Shown here: positions 26,670 through 36,291 of the stretch, one piece after another | Layout: the number at the start of each line of letters is the position of its first letter | How positions within the stretch are numbered: position 1 is the stretch's first letter | Assembly (NCBI RefSeq): GCF_947179015.1 | Contig: NZ_CAMXCM010000003.1 | Span: forward strand, 1 to 64,000 | Reading direction: 5' to 3' | DNA: 64,000 bases | Origin: Commensalibacter communis | GTDB taxonomy: Bacteria; Pseudomonadota; Alphaproteobacteria; Acetobacterales; Acetobacteraceae | Made by a program: the position numbers and the translations under genes | The notes under the pieces: generated by a model | The model's input: only the letters and a program-made list of their open reading frames with translations | Told to the model about the DNA's origin: nothing | Database searches by the model: none

Positions 26670-29315
26670 TTATTTCTTTAAATACTTTTTAAGTAAATTT
26701 TGTTTACTATTCTGTTCAATAGTTTCCAAGATACTATTAAGTTTACTATCGAGGGCTTTAAATTTTTCCTCGGCACAATTGGCTCTTTGTTGGGATGTCA
26801 GAGCTTCGATTTTTTCATTCAGCACATTGAAACGGTCATTAGCCCAACCCTCTCTTTGTTGGGACGTTAGAGCTTCGATTTTTTCATTCAGTACATTGAA
26901 ACGGTCATTAGCCCAACCCTCTCTTTGTTGCGATGTCAGAGCTTCGATTTTTTCATTCAGCATGTTTAGGCTATCAATAGTTACGCTCTCTTTGCGTTCA
27001 GATAAGAGGGTATCGATTTTTTCATTTAATATATTAAAGCGATCATTAGCCCAACCTTCTTTTTGTTGTGAAAATAAATTATTTAATTGCCGTTTAATAG
27101 CATAAATTTCATTGTATTGAGACTGGGGCTTACAGCGGTTTAATTCATTTTCCAAATAAACAATTTTGTCGTATAAGGCTGGTACTAGTCCCAATACATA
27201 GGACGTTTTTCCATCTGGATCAATAAAGGGGCGGTAACTACGAAAAAGGTTTTTTGAGTTATCTCCACTTAAGAACATTCCAGTACTTAATACACGATAA
27301 TAAAATAAAGATTCTGGAACAACTTCTAAATGATATCCTTTGGATACTGCTTTGGCAAAGAATTCCCAGTCCTCATGTCCAACACCATAATCTTCAGTAA
27401 ATCCTTCTAGATCATCAAATACTTGTTTTTTAATGAATGCATTTGCATCTCCAAAACAGTTTAGAATACTTCCTGTATTCAGATCCCCACCCATCGGTAG
27501 CCAATATGTTGTCGTCTCTTCTAGATCAGATGGATATTGCGTTGAGTAAAAAATTTCACTTGGTGTCGTGAGGATATCGCATTTAGAATTCAAAGCTGCT
27601 CGCACAAAAGTGGTTATTTCATGAGGTTTAGCAACATTATCATCATCCATAAATAGTAAATATTCACCCTGAGCATGTCGTGCAGCAAGGTTACGCGCTG
27701 CACCAAGATAATTATTGGTGCTTTTGATTATTTTCCAGCCTTTTTTGTTAAAATAAGGTTGAATTGAGTCTAAATACTGGTGTGTTTCTTTACCTCTACT
27801 ACCATCATCAACCAGAATAACTTCGAAATTTTCATAAGTTTGATTTTGCAAAGATGTGATGGCTTGTTTTAATAATTTAGGACGGTTGTAATGGGTTAAA
27901 CAAACACTTACTTTTGGGGTTTGTGTAGGCATATTTAGTGAAGGTAAAGCAGTAACTGGTTTATTTAATTCCTTTAGCCAAGTTTGATGAATTGCGTTTA
28001 AATCCTGAACCAGTTCCGATTTAACCCGTAAGGATATTAATCTATAAGAAAGCTTTTTATAGAGTTCTACAGGCGTTGTTTTAAATAAGATGTTTTCACG
28101 TTGATCTTGTTTTATTAATTCAGGAATCCCACCAACATCAGCAGCAATAAAATTAATTTTATGCAATAAGCACTCGTAAATTGTGTAAGGAGAGTTTTCA
28201 ACTAAAGAAGGGATAACCACAAGTACATTCTTCTTTTGGATATAGTCATATGCTTGTATTCGATTGTAGGTATTGAGAATGTTGATTTTTTTTGTTAAAT
28301 CAAGTTTAAGAACTTTCGATCCGGTTGAGTTCTTAATTTTATCTGCTCTTTGTGTGGTACTCCTTTTCTTTTCGTTCAATAGAAATTGCTTGAGCTGTGT
28401 GGGATTAATGTTTTCAGAAATTTGGGTTTGTATATGTTTGATTTTATCATTGATATAAGAAACAGAGTCAACACCTTGGATGCCAACATTTTTTCCAAGG
28501 AAAGTAATTCTAGAAATTGCTTCAAGTTGTTCCAAAGTCAGTAATTCTAATGATTTTAAGAAAATATCCAAGCCTTTTGCGGTTTCTAAATGACCAAAGA
28601 AAACAATTTCAACTTTTTTAGTATTATTTTCCTGTAAATCTTTTTTTGATTGCAAATAGGATTCTTTGCTAAGTTTATTTTCCGGTACATTGGGTTTTTC
28701 TGGTAAAAACGGTTCACAGTTTAAGATGACTTGGCTTTTTTTGGGAAGCTTCCACTTTCTATTAGTCATCCAATTAAGTAAATATTGTGAAGAGCTAATG
28801 ACTTCATCTGCCATCTCTACAACTTTTTGTTCCATGAAGTAGAGTTCAATATGATCTCTCTCAGACGGAAGCTGATAATTCCCTTCATTAGTCCATAACG
28901 TTGAACCTTGTGTATTAATAACGAAGCTCGTATTAAGAAAGTTTAATCCATGTTTTTTAGCCAGTAAGCTATAGTAAAGTTGAGCCTGCCGTTCACAGCT
29001 GATAATAGTTTGATAATTATTATTTTTCTTTAACCAAAGATAGACAAGATAACTAATATTTCTAAAGTGTGGACTTATAAAATTTATATCATTTGGCAAA
29101 TCAAGCGGAATAAAATTAATATTATTTTTTTTATAAATTTCCCCCCAATATTCAATTGGTTTATTATCCATTTCTGAAGCTGGTGTTACATATAATATAT
29201 CGATTAAATGCTCTGCTGAGACAAGCATGTGTGACAACGAGGTAAACGCAGTTCCAATGTCGCCATTGTGAATGGAATCATCTATATTAGGGGTAATTAT
29301 TAAGGTTTTGTTCAT
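26670..29315 (-). CDS. Two-domain glycosyltransferase with C-terminal coiled-coil repeats
   Basis: 881 residues. Residues about 1-440 are a GT4-like domain: EIVFFGHLETAKGLDIF and VVIPSLVENSPYTIYECLL. Residues about 470-700 are a GT-A family 2 domain: VSVCLTHYNRPKLLKQAI, VILVDDGSRG, FMDDDNV as the metal-binding motif, and GHEDWEFFAKAV. The last 150 residues are a predicted coiled coil with near-identical 23-residue units (EALTSQQREGWANDRFNVLN). Two sugar-transferring heads on one chain suggest assembly of a surface glycan or glycoprotein. It is divergent from a pyruvyltransferase-like gene. Substrates are unknown. Confidence 0.85.
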   Translation of the reverse strand: MNKTLIITPNIDDSIHNGDIGTAFTSLSHMLVSAEHLIDILYVTPASEMDNKPIEYWGEIYKKNNINFIPLDLPNDINFISPHFRNISYLVYLWLKKNNNYQTIISCERQAQLYYSLLAKKHGLNFLNTSFVINTQGSTLWTNEGNYQLPSERDHIELYFMEQKVVEMADEVISSSQYLLNWMTNRKWKLPKKSQVILNCEPFLPEKPNVPENKLSKESYLQSKKDLQENNTKKVEIVFFGHLETAKGLDIFLKSLELLTLEQLEAISRITFLGKNVGIQGVDSVSYINDKIKHIQTQISENINPTQLKQFLLNEKKRSTTQRADKIKNSTGSKVLKLDLTKKINILNTYNRIQAYDYIQKKNVLVVIPSLVENSPYTIYECLLHKINFIAADVGGIPELIKQDQRENILFKTTPVELYKKLSYRLISLRVKSELVQDLNAIHQTWLKELNKPVTALPSLNMPTQTPKVSVCLTHYNRPKLLKQAITSLQNQTYENFEVILVDDGSRGKETHQYLDSIQPYFNKKGWKIIKSTNNYLGAARNLAARHAQGEYLLFMDDDNVAKPHEITTFVRAALNSKCDILTTPSEIFYSTQYPSDLEETTTYWLPMGGDLNTGSILNCFGDANAFIKKQVFDDLEGFTEDYGVGHEDWEFFAKAVSKGYHLEVVPESLFYYRVLSTGMFLSGDNSKNLFRSYRPFIDPDGKTSYVLGLVPALYDKIVYLENELNRCKPQSQYNEIYAIKRQLNNLFSQQKEGWANDRFNILNEKIDTLLSERKESVTIDSLNMLNEKIEALTSQQREGWANDRFNVLNEKIEALTSQQREGWANDRFNVLNEKIEALTSQQRANCAEEKFKALDSKLNSILETIEQNSKQNLLKKYLKK
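26783..27075. repeat. 69-bp tandem repeats inside the glycosyltransferase gene
   Basis: Copies start at 26783, 26852 and 26921, a constant 69-base step, and are nearly identical in DNA. A fourth, diverged copy runs to about 27075. Each encodes 23 residues of coiled coil. Exact DNA identity suggests recent slippage or gene conversion, so copy number may vary between strains. Confidence 0.85.
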
Positions 29316-29435
29316 GACTTACATTACTTTTATCTAATATTGGTCTTATTGTGATTTTCATAGAGACATTTTATGAGATCGTTTATACTATGAATAGGTA
29401 AATAAAATAGCTTTTTTGTGTCAGGAGTTCGCCAT

Positions 29436-30242
29436 ATGATTTATAATGATACTTTATCTAAGATACTAAATGAATTGCAATATAAATATCGCTTTATATA
29501 CAAATCTAATCCTGGAAATGCTGGTGACAGTGTGATCGCAGCAGCCACTTATGATTATTTTGAAAAAAACCGATTACTTTTTAGTTTTTGGAGCGATAAA
29601 GAAACTTATAATTCTCAGCGTGATATTTTAATATATGCTGGTGGAGGAAATTTGATTGAAGGATTATATATGGATGGATATAATTTTATAAATCAACAGT
29701 ATAAATCATTCTATAAAACAATAATCTTACCCCATACGATTCTTGGCTATGATGACTTATTTGTGAATAATCAAGATCGTTTCATTATTTGCTGTCGAGA
29801 GGAAATTACATATAATAAAATAGTCAGTTTAGGGTATATAGATAATAAATCAGTTTTATTAACGCATGATATGGCTTTTGGGTTAATCTTAAGAAAATAT
29901 TTAGATAAAAAAACACCTATTTCTCTTAAAGGAGAAGTAAACTGTTTTAGAACTGATGATGAATCTAATTTTAATTCGAAGCATGAAAATAATCATGATA
30001 TTTCATTATCTTGGAATGGAGATTATTGGGCAAATATCAGTTTAGCAAGAAACTCTACACGTTCTTTAATCAGCTTTTTAAGAGAGTTTAAAGTGGTTAA
30101 TACTGATCGATTACATATAGCTATTTTGGGGTCTTTATTAAATATGAATGTTAAATTCTATCCGAACTCTTATTATAAAAACGAAGCTGTTTTTAACCGT
30201 TCTATTCTAAATATGTTTCCAAATACTATATTTATTAAATAA
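29436..30242 (+). CDS. Polysaccharide pyruvyl transferase family protein
   Basis: 268 residues. Segments typical of the family (PF04230) are SNPGNAGDSVIAAATYDYF near the N terminus, YAGGGNLIEGLYMDGYNF near residue 65, IICCREEITYNKI near 120, and VVNTDRLHIAILGSLLNM near the C terminus. Such enzymes add pyruvate or other groups to surface glycans; a GT-like role is the alternative. ATG at 29436 is preferred, with AGGAG nine bases upstream; a GTG six codons earlier is unlikely. It is divergent from the large glycosyltransferase. Confidence 0.75.
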   Translation: MIYNDTLSKILNELQYKYRFIYKSNPGNAGDSVIAAATYDYFEKNRLLFSFWSDKETYNSQRDILIYAGGGNLIEGLYMDGYNFINQQYKSFYKTIILPHTILGYDDLFVNNQDRFIICCREEITYNKIVSLGYIDNKSVLLTHDMAFGLILRKYLDKKTPISLKGEVNCFRTDDESNFNSKHENNHDISLSWNGDYWANISLARNSTRSLISFLREFKVVNTDRLHIAILGSLLNMNVKFYPNSYYKNEAVFNRSILNMFPNTIFIK

Positions 30243-31578
30243 CATAATGCTTCATCTCATTATTCTTGAAGCAGAGCTATATCAAGTGATGGAGAAGGAA
30301 GACTATTGAGCCAATATCAAAGACAAGTTAGCAAGAATTGATGGTTGAAACTAGGCTAATTAAGCGTGGTCTTGTCCATGCTATTTTCTTTTTGTTCGCC
30401 TTATATGAAAAATCATAAATTGGACAATGAGTGTTTGATCTGTATAAAAAATTGCTAAAAAAGGGAACTTGAGCGATTTGGGTAATCTTATGCAAGACTA
30501 TGAAACCTATGAAGAAACTCCACTCAAATCACGATATTGTAGAGCCGATAAATCAATAAACCAAATGGGACTATTAAGTTTTCAAACTGTTATTATTAAT
30601 TTGATTTTTTCTAATTAAATGAAATCAATATATATATATGCTTCTACAAAATTCGCCAAAAGTAAATATAAGATTTTTTTTACTATTTAACATTTTTTAT
30701 AATGATCGTGATATTGACAATTTTATTCCTCACTTTCTTATTACAAGAAAAATAGAGCATTTAAATGTCCATAAAATAGACAAAAAAAGATTAACGAAAT
30801 GTCTTAATTTTACGAAGAATTCTAAAAAAATTATCTACTAAAATTCATTCGTTTTTCTGATAGTGTTCAAGAGGATAGAGAACTGAACCGTCTTTATGCT
30901 GTTCCACTTCAGCAGCCAAGTAAACTCAATGCTTTCAAATAAAAAGAAGAATGTGAAATCATTTTTCAATCTTACTTACTTTGATATAACTGATTTTATA
31001 ATATCAGTGCTTAATAAACAAAACATATTAGCTTCGAGAATTGATACCTATTCTATAGAGGACGTAAAACTTGGCGATGAGTTGTCATGAATATAAAACA
31101 TCTGGTTTTTTTATTATCATAAAGGACAGTTAAGAACTCAATTTATAGAACCGTTTTTTCTTAAAATATATATTTTATATAGTCTGATTATCCACGCTAA
31201 TTTATTAAAAGGAAAAATATGCCAGTTGTCAGTATTGAACGAATACAAAGGCAAGCTGAATAAAGAACTAAGTGCTGGTAGTTTTATCAAAAAATTGAAG
31301 AAACTTTATCCTGATTTAAAATATCAAGAAAATGGATTTTTTCTATATTTCTACTTTAGACAATATACCCTTTTTAAGAAGATTCATATCTTATAAATGA
31401 TAAAGATAATCCAATAGAGGAAATAACATTAAGTGATTATAATTTGATGATATATTAATCATGAAACTATATATATTCATATAATTATTTTTCTTATCAA
31501 GTAATATCGCATTAATTTTGTTGAGAAAATTAGTCATAACTTATCGCTAATTTTCTCAACGATTTTGATCCTAGAATA
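30243..31578. other. Decayed intergenic stretch with broken coding fragments
   Basis: About 1.3 kb, AT-rich, holding short open frames that look like remains of genes rather than intact ones. One at 30638-30841 and one at 30896-31090 lack ribosome sites and family signatures. A third, open from about 31160 to 31396 on the plus strand with no start codon, reads NEYKGKLNKELSAGSF then KKLKKLYPDLKYQENGFF and looks protein-like. I could not identify a parent gene for any of them. Confidence 0.4.
31520..31560 (-). terminator. Hairpin after the arginase-like gene
   Basis: A perfect 14-bp inverted repeat (GTTGAGAAAATTAG / CTAATTTTCTCAAC) with a 13-base loop, 18 bases past the stop of the minus-strand gene. 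It has no T run, so it is weaker as a terminator. Confidence 0.55.
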
Positions 31579-32448
31579 TCAATCACTTAACAAAGGGAAA
31601 TCCTTTAACATATTTTGTAAATGGATTGCGTCCCACGGCATATGCTCTGTTATCCCTAATCCAACAATATTCGTGACCAAAGTCGTATCTTGCACAACTC
31701 TCGCTAATTGCGACAAATTCATTTCACCCTGAGGAAAATGATAAAAAGCACTGGGATCTTTGGTAGGGTCTGCGAATAACAATGATCTAAATAAACTTGC
31801 ATCCAAGACATCAAGATCAATATGAATAAATAGCTTCGTGATTTTCTCTTCTTTGATCCAACCTAAGATTGCTGAACTGTCATGGGCTAAATCAGCAGGG
31901 CTGGCATGACGCATTCCTAATCTTTGAATGATTTCTATTTCTTGCTCTGTTGTTTTTTGTAAACCGCCAAACATGACTTTGTTTGGGTTCAATTTAACAG
32001 GCACTTTGGCAGCAAATACAGGATCGCCTTCGCCTAATAAATTTCCTAAAACCATCGCATGTTCATGATGGAATTCTTTTGGAGTGGTCACATCAGGATG
32101 TGCATCCATCCATAAAACTCCTAAATTACCATCATAAAGTTGATTCAGATAACTGATAGGTGTCTGTTCAACCATACAATCTCCGCCGAAAACCACAATT
32201 TTTTTCGGTTTATGGTGCTTTATAATTTTTTCACACTCTTGGAGTTGAGCTAACAAAGCATTTTGCTCAACAATGCCATTTTCTCTTAAGGGAGAGGGTG
32301 CCTTACAGGGTTTCACTGGCACTTCAACGGTTGGACTATTGCCTTTTGGCGCTAACCATTCCAACAATCGTGCACCCAATGGATAAGCATGATGATTGCC
32401 CCCTTGCCATTGTGGCATTAACAGACGTAAGGTTTGATTAGATGACAT
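31579..32448 (-). CDS. Arginase/agmatinase-like protein
   Basis: 289 residues of the ureohydrolase superfamily. Metal-site motifs are DAHPD near residue 115 and IHIDLDVLD near 210 (D-x-D-x-x-D), with a C-terminal ITEHMPWDA. The first motif reads VFGGDCMVEQ where arginases have GGDHS, so a metal-ligand His is replaced by Cys. The family includes enzymes on other guanidino substrates, so naming it arginase would be unsafe. ATG at 32448 is chosen, with AAGGAAG upstream; a longer reading would overlap the regulator. It lies 19 bases after the TetR gene and is probably controlled by it. Confidence 0.8.
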   Translation of the reverse strand: MSSNQTLRLLMPQWQGGNHHAYPLGARLLEWLAPKGNSPTVEVPVKPCKAPSPLRENGIVEQNALLAQLQECEKIIKHHKPKKIVVFGGDCMVEQTPISYLNQLYDGNLGVLWMDAHPDVTTPKEFHHEHAMVLGNLLGEGDPVFAAKVPVKLNPNKVMFGGLQKTTEQEIEIIQRLGMRHASPADLAHDSSAILGWIKEEKITKLFIHIDLDVLDASLFRSLLFADPTKDPSAFYHFPQGEMNLSQLARVVQDTTLVTNIVGLGITEHMPWDAIHLQNMLKDFPLLSD

Positions 32449-32467
32449 GATATTCTTCCTTTCATCG

Positions 32468-33067
32468 TTAAATTTTATTGGCTCCAAGAGCCCGACGAAT
32501 AAGTTTTTCAAAAATTGGCATTTGTGTATCTAGATCAATATTAGGATCATAAGCCGTCCTTGCGATAAGCCCATCAACCATCGAATAAACCCAGATTGAA
32601 ACTGTTTCTAAATCTTCTTGAGGGTCAACTTGCCCCAGCTCGATAGCTTTTTTAAATAAGTTGATAAAGGCTTCTCTCATGATTTTATCACTCGCCAAAA
32701 AAGCCGAACGAACTGCAGGATTTCGCGTTGCTTGTGCAAGGATCTCTGTCCATAATCGATGATCGATTGGATAAGAAACATCGCGAATACATTCAAGTAA
32801 AGTTGCAAGTAATGCATCAAAAGAAGGCGCTGTTACCAAAGCATTTTGTAATTTTTTAGTTGCACTCATGTGATCTTCGATAATGATATAAAGGAATAAT
32901 TCTTCTTTATTTGTAAAATGCACATAGATGCTGCCTTGGCTAATTTTGGCCGCTTTTGAAATATCAGAGATAGAGCATCCCTCATACCCTTTTTCGGCAA
33001 AGCATTTCGCTGCACTGACAATCAATTTTTGCCTTGTATCCGCTTTTTTTTCTTGATGATTAACCAT
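32468..33067 (-). CDS. TetR-family regulator
   Basis: 199 residues. The N-terminal TetR helix-turn-helix is KLIVSAAKCFAEKGYEG then SISDISKAAKISQGSIYVHF and TNKEELFLYII. The C-terminal helices form the ligand pocket and dimer face. It precedes the arginase-like gene on the same strand with a 19-base gap, so autoregulation and control of that gene are likely. A near-palindrome just upstream (33089-33106) is a good operator candidate. The ligand is unknown. Confidence 0.88.
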   Translation of the reverse strand: MVNHQEKKADTRQKLIVSAAKCFAEKGYEGCSISDISKAAKISQGSIYVHFTNKEELFLYIIIEDHMSATKKLQNALVTAPSFDALLATLLECIRDVSYPIDHRLWTEILAQATRNPAVRSAFLASDKIMREAFINLFKKAIELGQVDPQEDLETVSIWVYSMVDGLIARTAYDPNIDLDTQMPIFEKLIRRALGANKI

Positions 33068-33088
33068 AATCTTTTTTAACTTTTACTG

Positions 33089-33106
33089 AATGAACGATCA
33101 CTCATT
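33089..33106. promoter_or_regulatory. Candidate TetR operator
   Basis: AATGAACGATCACTCATT is an 18-base near-palindrome with matched arms AATGA/TCATT around a GATC centre. It lies 22 bases before the TetR start codon, where an autorepressor site is expected. The form resembles known TetR-family operators; binding is inferred. Confidence 0.5.
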
Positions 33107-33132
33107 AAATAATGGGATTAAATGGATGGATG

Positions 33133-33945
33133 TCAATCATTTAATTTTTCATAGGCTTTACAAGCTCTTAAAAATTTATTTAAACAAGCCTGCTTAAAAT
33201 ATTCTTTTGCTTGATTTTTGTCTTGAGGAATACCTTGACCATTCAAATGCATAAACCCAAGATTAAGCTGAGCCTTTGCCTTTCCTTGATTAGCTGCTTT
33301 TGTATACCACTCTATAGCTTTTTTATAGTCTCTAATACTTTCTTGACCCTGAGAATAAATAACCCCAAGATTATATTGAGCATCAATATCGCCTTGATTA
33401 GCTGCCTTTGTATACCACTCTATAGCCTTGCGATCATCTTCAGGAACACCTTGACCATTTTGATACATAACCCCAAGATTATACTGAGCCGTTGCCTTTC
33501 CTTGATTGGCTGCTTTTGTATACCACTCTATAGCTTTACTATCATCCTGGGAAACACCTTGACCGTTTTGATACCTAACCCCAAGATTATACTGAGCTTT
33601 TATATATCCTAGATTAGCTGCTTTTGTAAACCAGTCTATAGCTTTACTATAATCTTTAGAGACACCCTGACCATTCAAATATATAATACCAAGATTATAC
33701 AATGCATTAGTATCCTCTTGATCCCCAGCTTTAATAAAATACTCTATGGCTTTATTATAATCCTGAGAAACACCCTTCCCTTGGTAATATTTAGAACCAA
33801 GTTCAAACTGAGCATCAGCATCACCATTATTAGCTTGTTGTTCTAATGCTGAAATTTCTGATTGTTTTGTATCAATAGCAAAAGAATAAGGTATAAAACC
33901 CATAAAAACAAAAAATATTAAAAAGATATACTTAGATAAATTCAT
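33133..33945 (-). CDS. Secreted Sel1-repeat protein
   Basis: 270 residues with a signal peptide (LSKYIFLIFFVFMGFIPYS, then FAIDT) and six Sel1-like repeats of 36 residues, each close to GQGVSQDDSKAIEWYTKAA followed by NQGKATAQYNLGVMYQ. The repeats are alike enough in DNA to give open frames on the opposite strand, which are not genes. Sel1 proteins act as interaction scaffolds in the envelope; the partner is unknown. A second member is at 40922. Confidence 0.8.
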   Translation of the reverse strand: MNLSKYIFLIFFVFMGFIPYSFAIDTKQSEISALEQQANNGDADAQFELGSKYYQGKGVSQDYNKAIEYFIKAGDQEDTNALYNLGIIYLNGQGVSKDYSKAIDWFTKAANLGYIKAQYNLGVRYQNGQGVSQDDSKAIEWYTKAANQGKATAQYNLGVMYQNGQGVPEDDRKAIEWYTKAANQGDIDAQYNLGVIYSQGQESIRDYKKAIEWYTKAANQGKAKAQLNLGFMHLNGQGIPQDKNQAKEYFKQACLNKFLRACKAYEKLND

Positions 33946-34180
33946 ATAATTTTATACCTTACTAAAGTTTTATCTAGCCCCTATATCTGTTTGATAAGTA
34001 CGATGTTGTATTACAGGGCTATCTCCTCGCTGAAATATAAATGTATTTTTATGAAAAGAATATTATTTTTCTGAAACTTTATTTAATTAATTTTAAAGTG
34101 TAGACATTCCTTATAAAATATTAATCTTTTCTTTCTTTTCAGCGCATAAATTTATATAAAGACGTTATCCATTCAATTTT

Positions 34181-35329
34181 ATGCAAATCACAGATATGAC
34201 CGAACCAAAATTTCACTGGACTAAACAAGCACAACATCACAATGCTCGTGCAGGAACTTTACATACTGCACATGGAGACGTGCAAACCCCGACCTTTATG
34301 CCTGTTGGCACAGTTGGCACTGTCAAAGCTATGACCATGGATGCTGTGCGCTCGACAGGTGCTGGGATTGTACTGGGGAACACGTATCATTTAATGTTAC
34401 GCCCAGGCGCCGAATTAGTGCATGAATTGGGGGGGCTGCATAAATTTATGGATTGGTCGGGCCCAATCTTGACTGATTCAGGCGGGTTCCAGGTCATGTC
34501 CTTGGGAGACTTGCGTAAATTAGATGAAGACGGTGTGACATTTCGTTCCCATATTGATGGATCGGCACATCGGTTAACGCCTGAAAGCTCTACGGACATT
34601 CAGTATCTTTTGGATGCCACCATTACCATGTGCTTTGATGAGTGTCCTGCGCTGCCTGCCACGTATGAAACGATCGCTAAATCTATGCGCCTGTCGATGC
34701 GTTGGGCAGAGCGTTCTCGGAAACAATTTAAAAACCGACCTGGTTACGCACAATTCGGAATTGTGCAGGGAGGGATTGAACCTGATTTACGTGCAGAAAG
34801 TGTCGAAGCATTAACCAATATCGGCTTTGAAGGCTATGCAATCGGTGGATTAGCGGTCGGTGAACCCCAAGAACAAATGTTCTCTACGCTTGATTTCACA
34901 ACCCATTTAATGCCAATCGATAAACCCCGTTATTTAATGGGTGTAGGCACGCCTGATGATATGTTAGGTGCCATTGAACGTGGTGTGGATATGTTTGACT
35001 GTGTGATGCCAACTCGTGCAGGGCGTACTGGGCGAGCTTATACCAGTCATGGCACTCTGAATATGAAAAATGCGTGTCACATTCATGATCCTAATCCTAT
35101 TGATCCAGAATGTGACTGCCTTGCTTGTTCGAAACATAGCCGTGCCTATATTCACCATCTATTCCGCAGCAAAGAAATCCTTGGGGCGATGTTACTAACA
35201 TGGCATAATATTGCTTATTATCAGCGTTTAATGCGCATTATTCGTCAAGCGATTATAGAAGATAATTTAACCCAAACAGCTGCTACGTTACGGTCGAATT
35301 GGACGCATCATAATCAACCTAAATTATAA
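34181..35329 (+). CDS. tgt: tRNA-guanine transglycosylase
   Basis: 382 residues. Exchanges guanine 34 for preQ1 in tRNAs with GUN anticodons, the first RNA-level step to queuosine. Key segments are [12 protein letters not shown] near residue 105 (active-site Asp), GGLAVGEP near 225, [10 protein letters not shown] near 265, the nucleophile region [12 protein letters not shown] near 285, and the zinc ligands in [17 protein letters not shown] near 325. The ATG at 34181 and one at 34196 are both possible, with no clear ribosome site. queG and queA of the pathway are elsewhere in the window. Confidence 0.96.
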   Translation: MQITDMTEPKFHWTKQAQHHNARAGTLHTAHGDVQTPTFMPVGTVGTVKAMTMDAVRSTGAGIVLGNTYHLMLRPGAELVHELGGLHKFMDWSGPILTDSGGFQVMSLGDLRKLDEDGVTFRSHIDGSAHRLTPESSTDIQYLLDATITMCFDECPALPATYETIAKSMRLSMRWAERSRKQFKNRPGYAQFGIVQGGIEPDLRAESVEALTNIGFEGYAIGGLAVGEPQEQMFSTLDFTTHLMPIDKPRYLMGVGTPDDMLGAIERGVDMFDCVMPTRAGRTGRAYTSHGTLNMKNACHIHDPNPIDPECDCLACSKHSRAYIHHLFRSKEILGAMLLTWHNIAYYQRLMRIIRQAIIEDNLTQTAATLRSNWTHHNQPKL

Positions 35330-35419
35330 GTGATATGAAATTAATTCTTACCATTATCGAATAATATTTAGTATAATTTACGAATAAAATGTAATATTTT
35401 ACTTTTGATAGGGAATATC

Positions 35420-36109
35420 ATGGTTTTAAGTCATAAATTATACGTTAAATTATGGTATTTGTTGATAACAATCTTTATGATGATAGGAGTTTTAATGATG
35501 ACTGCTAATAGTAACGCACAATCTACCCCTTTGCACGAAGCGGTGCGCAATCATGACGTTAAACAAGTTATGGCGCTTGTTAAAACCGAAGCATTAGAAG
35601 CTCGTGATAATGAGGGTAGAACCGCACTAATGATTGCAACTCAGCAAAACCACGCCAAGATTGCAAAAATCTTGATCTATGCTGGTGCTGATGTAAATGC
35701 CAAAAATAATATCCAAGACACGCCTTATTTATTAGCTGGTGCACAAGGGTATAATGATATTTTAAAACTGACCTTGGAATATGGTGCAAATATCAAAGAT
35801 ACTAATCGCTTTGGAGGCAATACCATCATCCCCGCAGCAGAAAAGGGTCATCCAGAAACGGTTAAAATCTTGTTAAAAGCGGGTGTTGATCCTAATCATA
35901 TTAATAAATTGGGATGGACGGCATTACTAGAAACCATTATTCTAGGCAATGGATCGCCCTTATATACTGAAATTGCAGAGATTTTAATTCAGGGAGGTGC
36001 AGACGTTAATATCCCTGATGGCGAAGGTGTCAGCGCATTACACCATGCCAAACAAAAAGGATATCAAGATATGGTTGACCTTTTGATTAAATCTGGTGCG
36101 AAAGAGTAA
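35420..36109 (+). CDS. Exported ankyrin-repeat protein
   Basis: 229 residues with an N-terminal signal or anchor (LWYLLITIFMMIGVLMM, then NSNAQ), followed by about five ankyrin repeats: STPLHEAVRNHDVKQVMAL, GRTALMIATQQNHAKIAKIL, a degenerate third, GGNTIIPAAEKGHPETVKIL and a last GVSALHHAKQKGYQDM. Ankyrin repeats bind other proteins; the target is unknown. ATG at 35420 is chosen, with AGGGA about 8 bases upstream, over a TTG five codons earlier. The gene follows tgt by about 90 bases with no obvious coupling. Confidence 0.82.
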   Translation: MVLSHKLYVKLWYLLITIFMMIGVLMMTANSNAQSTPLHEAVRNHDVKQVMALVKTEALEARDNEGRTALMIATQQNHAKIAKILIYAGADVNAKNNIQDTPYLLAGAQGYNDILKLTLEYGANIKDTNRFGGNTIIPAAEKGHPETVKILLKAGVDPNHINKLGWTALLETIILGNGSPLYTEIAEILIQGGADVNIPDGEGVSALHHAKQKGYQDMVDLLIKSGAKE

Positions 36110-36291
36110 TCTTGCTTTTAGTTAACCAAGGATTAGACAGCTAAAGTTAGACACCTTAGTGAAGAGGATGTTAACAGATTAATGCTAATTTATTTCGAAA
36201 TGTAAATTTATTATTTAAATATCGTAACATTATATTAAACTAAATAGCTTACTAAATGTCATTTTATAAATCGATGGAAAATAATGAAAAC

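Noticed and set aside
26779-27105. Repeats that could suggest a CRISPR-like array or a plus-strand gene
   Set aside because: The 69-base units are in-frame coiled-coil codons of the glycosyltransferase; there are no spacers, and the plus-strand frame is a shadow.
30638-31090. Two short plus-strand frames as genes
   Set aside because: No ribosome sites or recognised domains and surrounded by broken frames; treated as part of a decay zone.
33211-33612. 133-codon frame opposite the Sel1 gene
   Set aside because: It repeats with the Sel1 coding units on the other strand and has no independent support; a shadow of repetitive coding DNA.
33946-34180. Riboswitch ahead of tgt (a preQ1 type was considered)
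   Set aside because: No stem-loop with an A-rich tail of the preQ1 type was recognisable in the leader.
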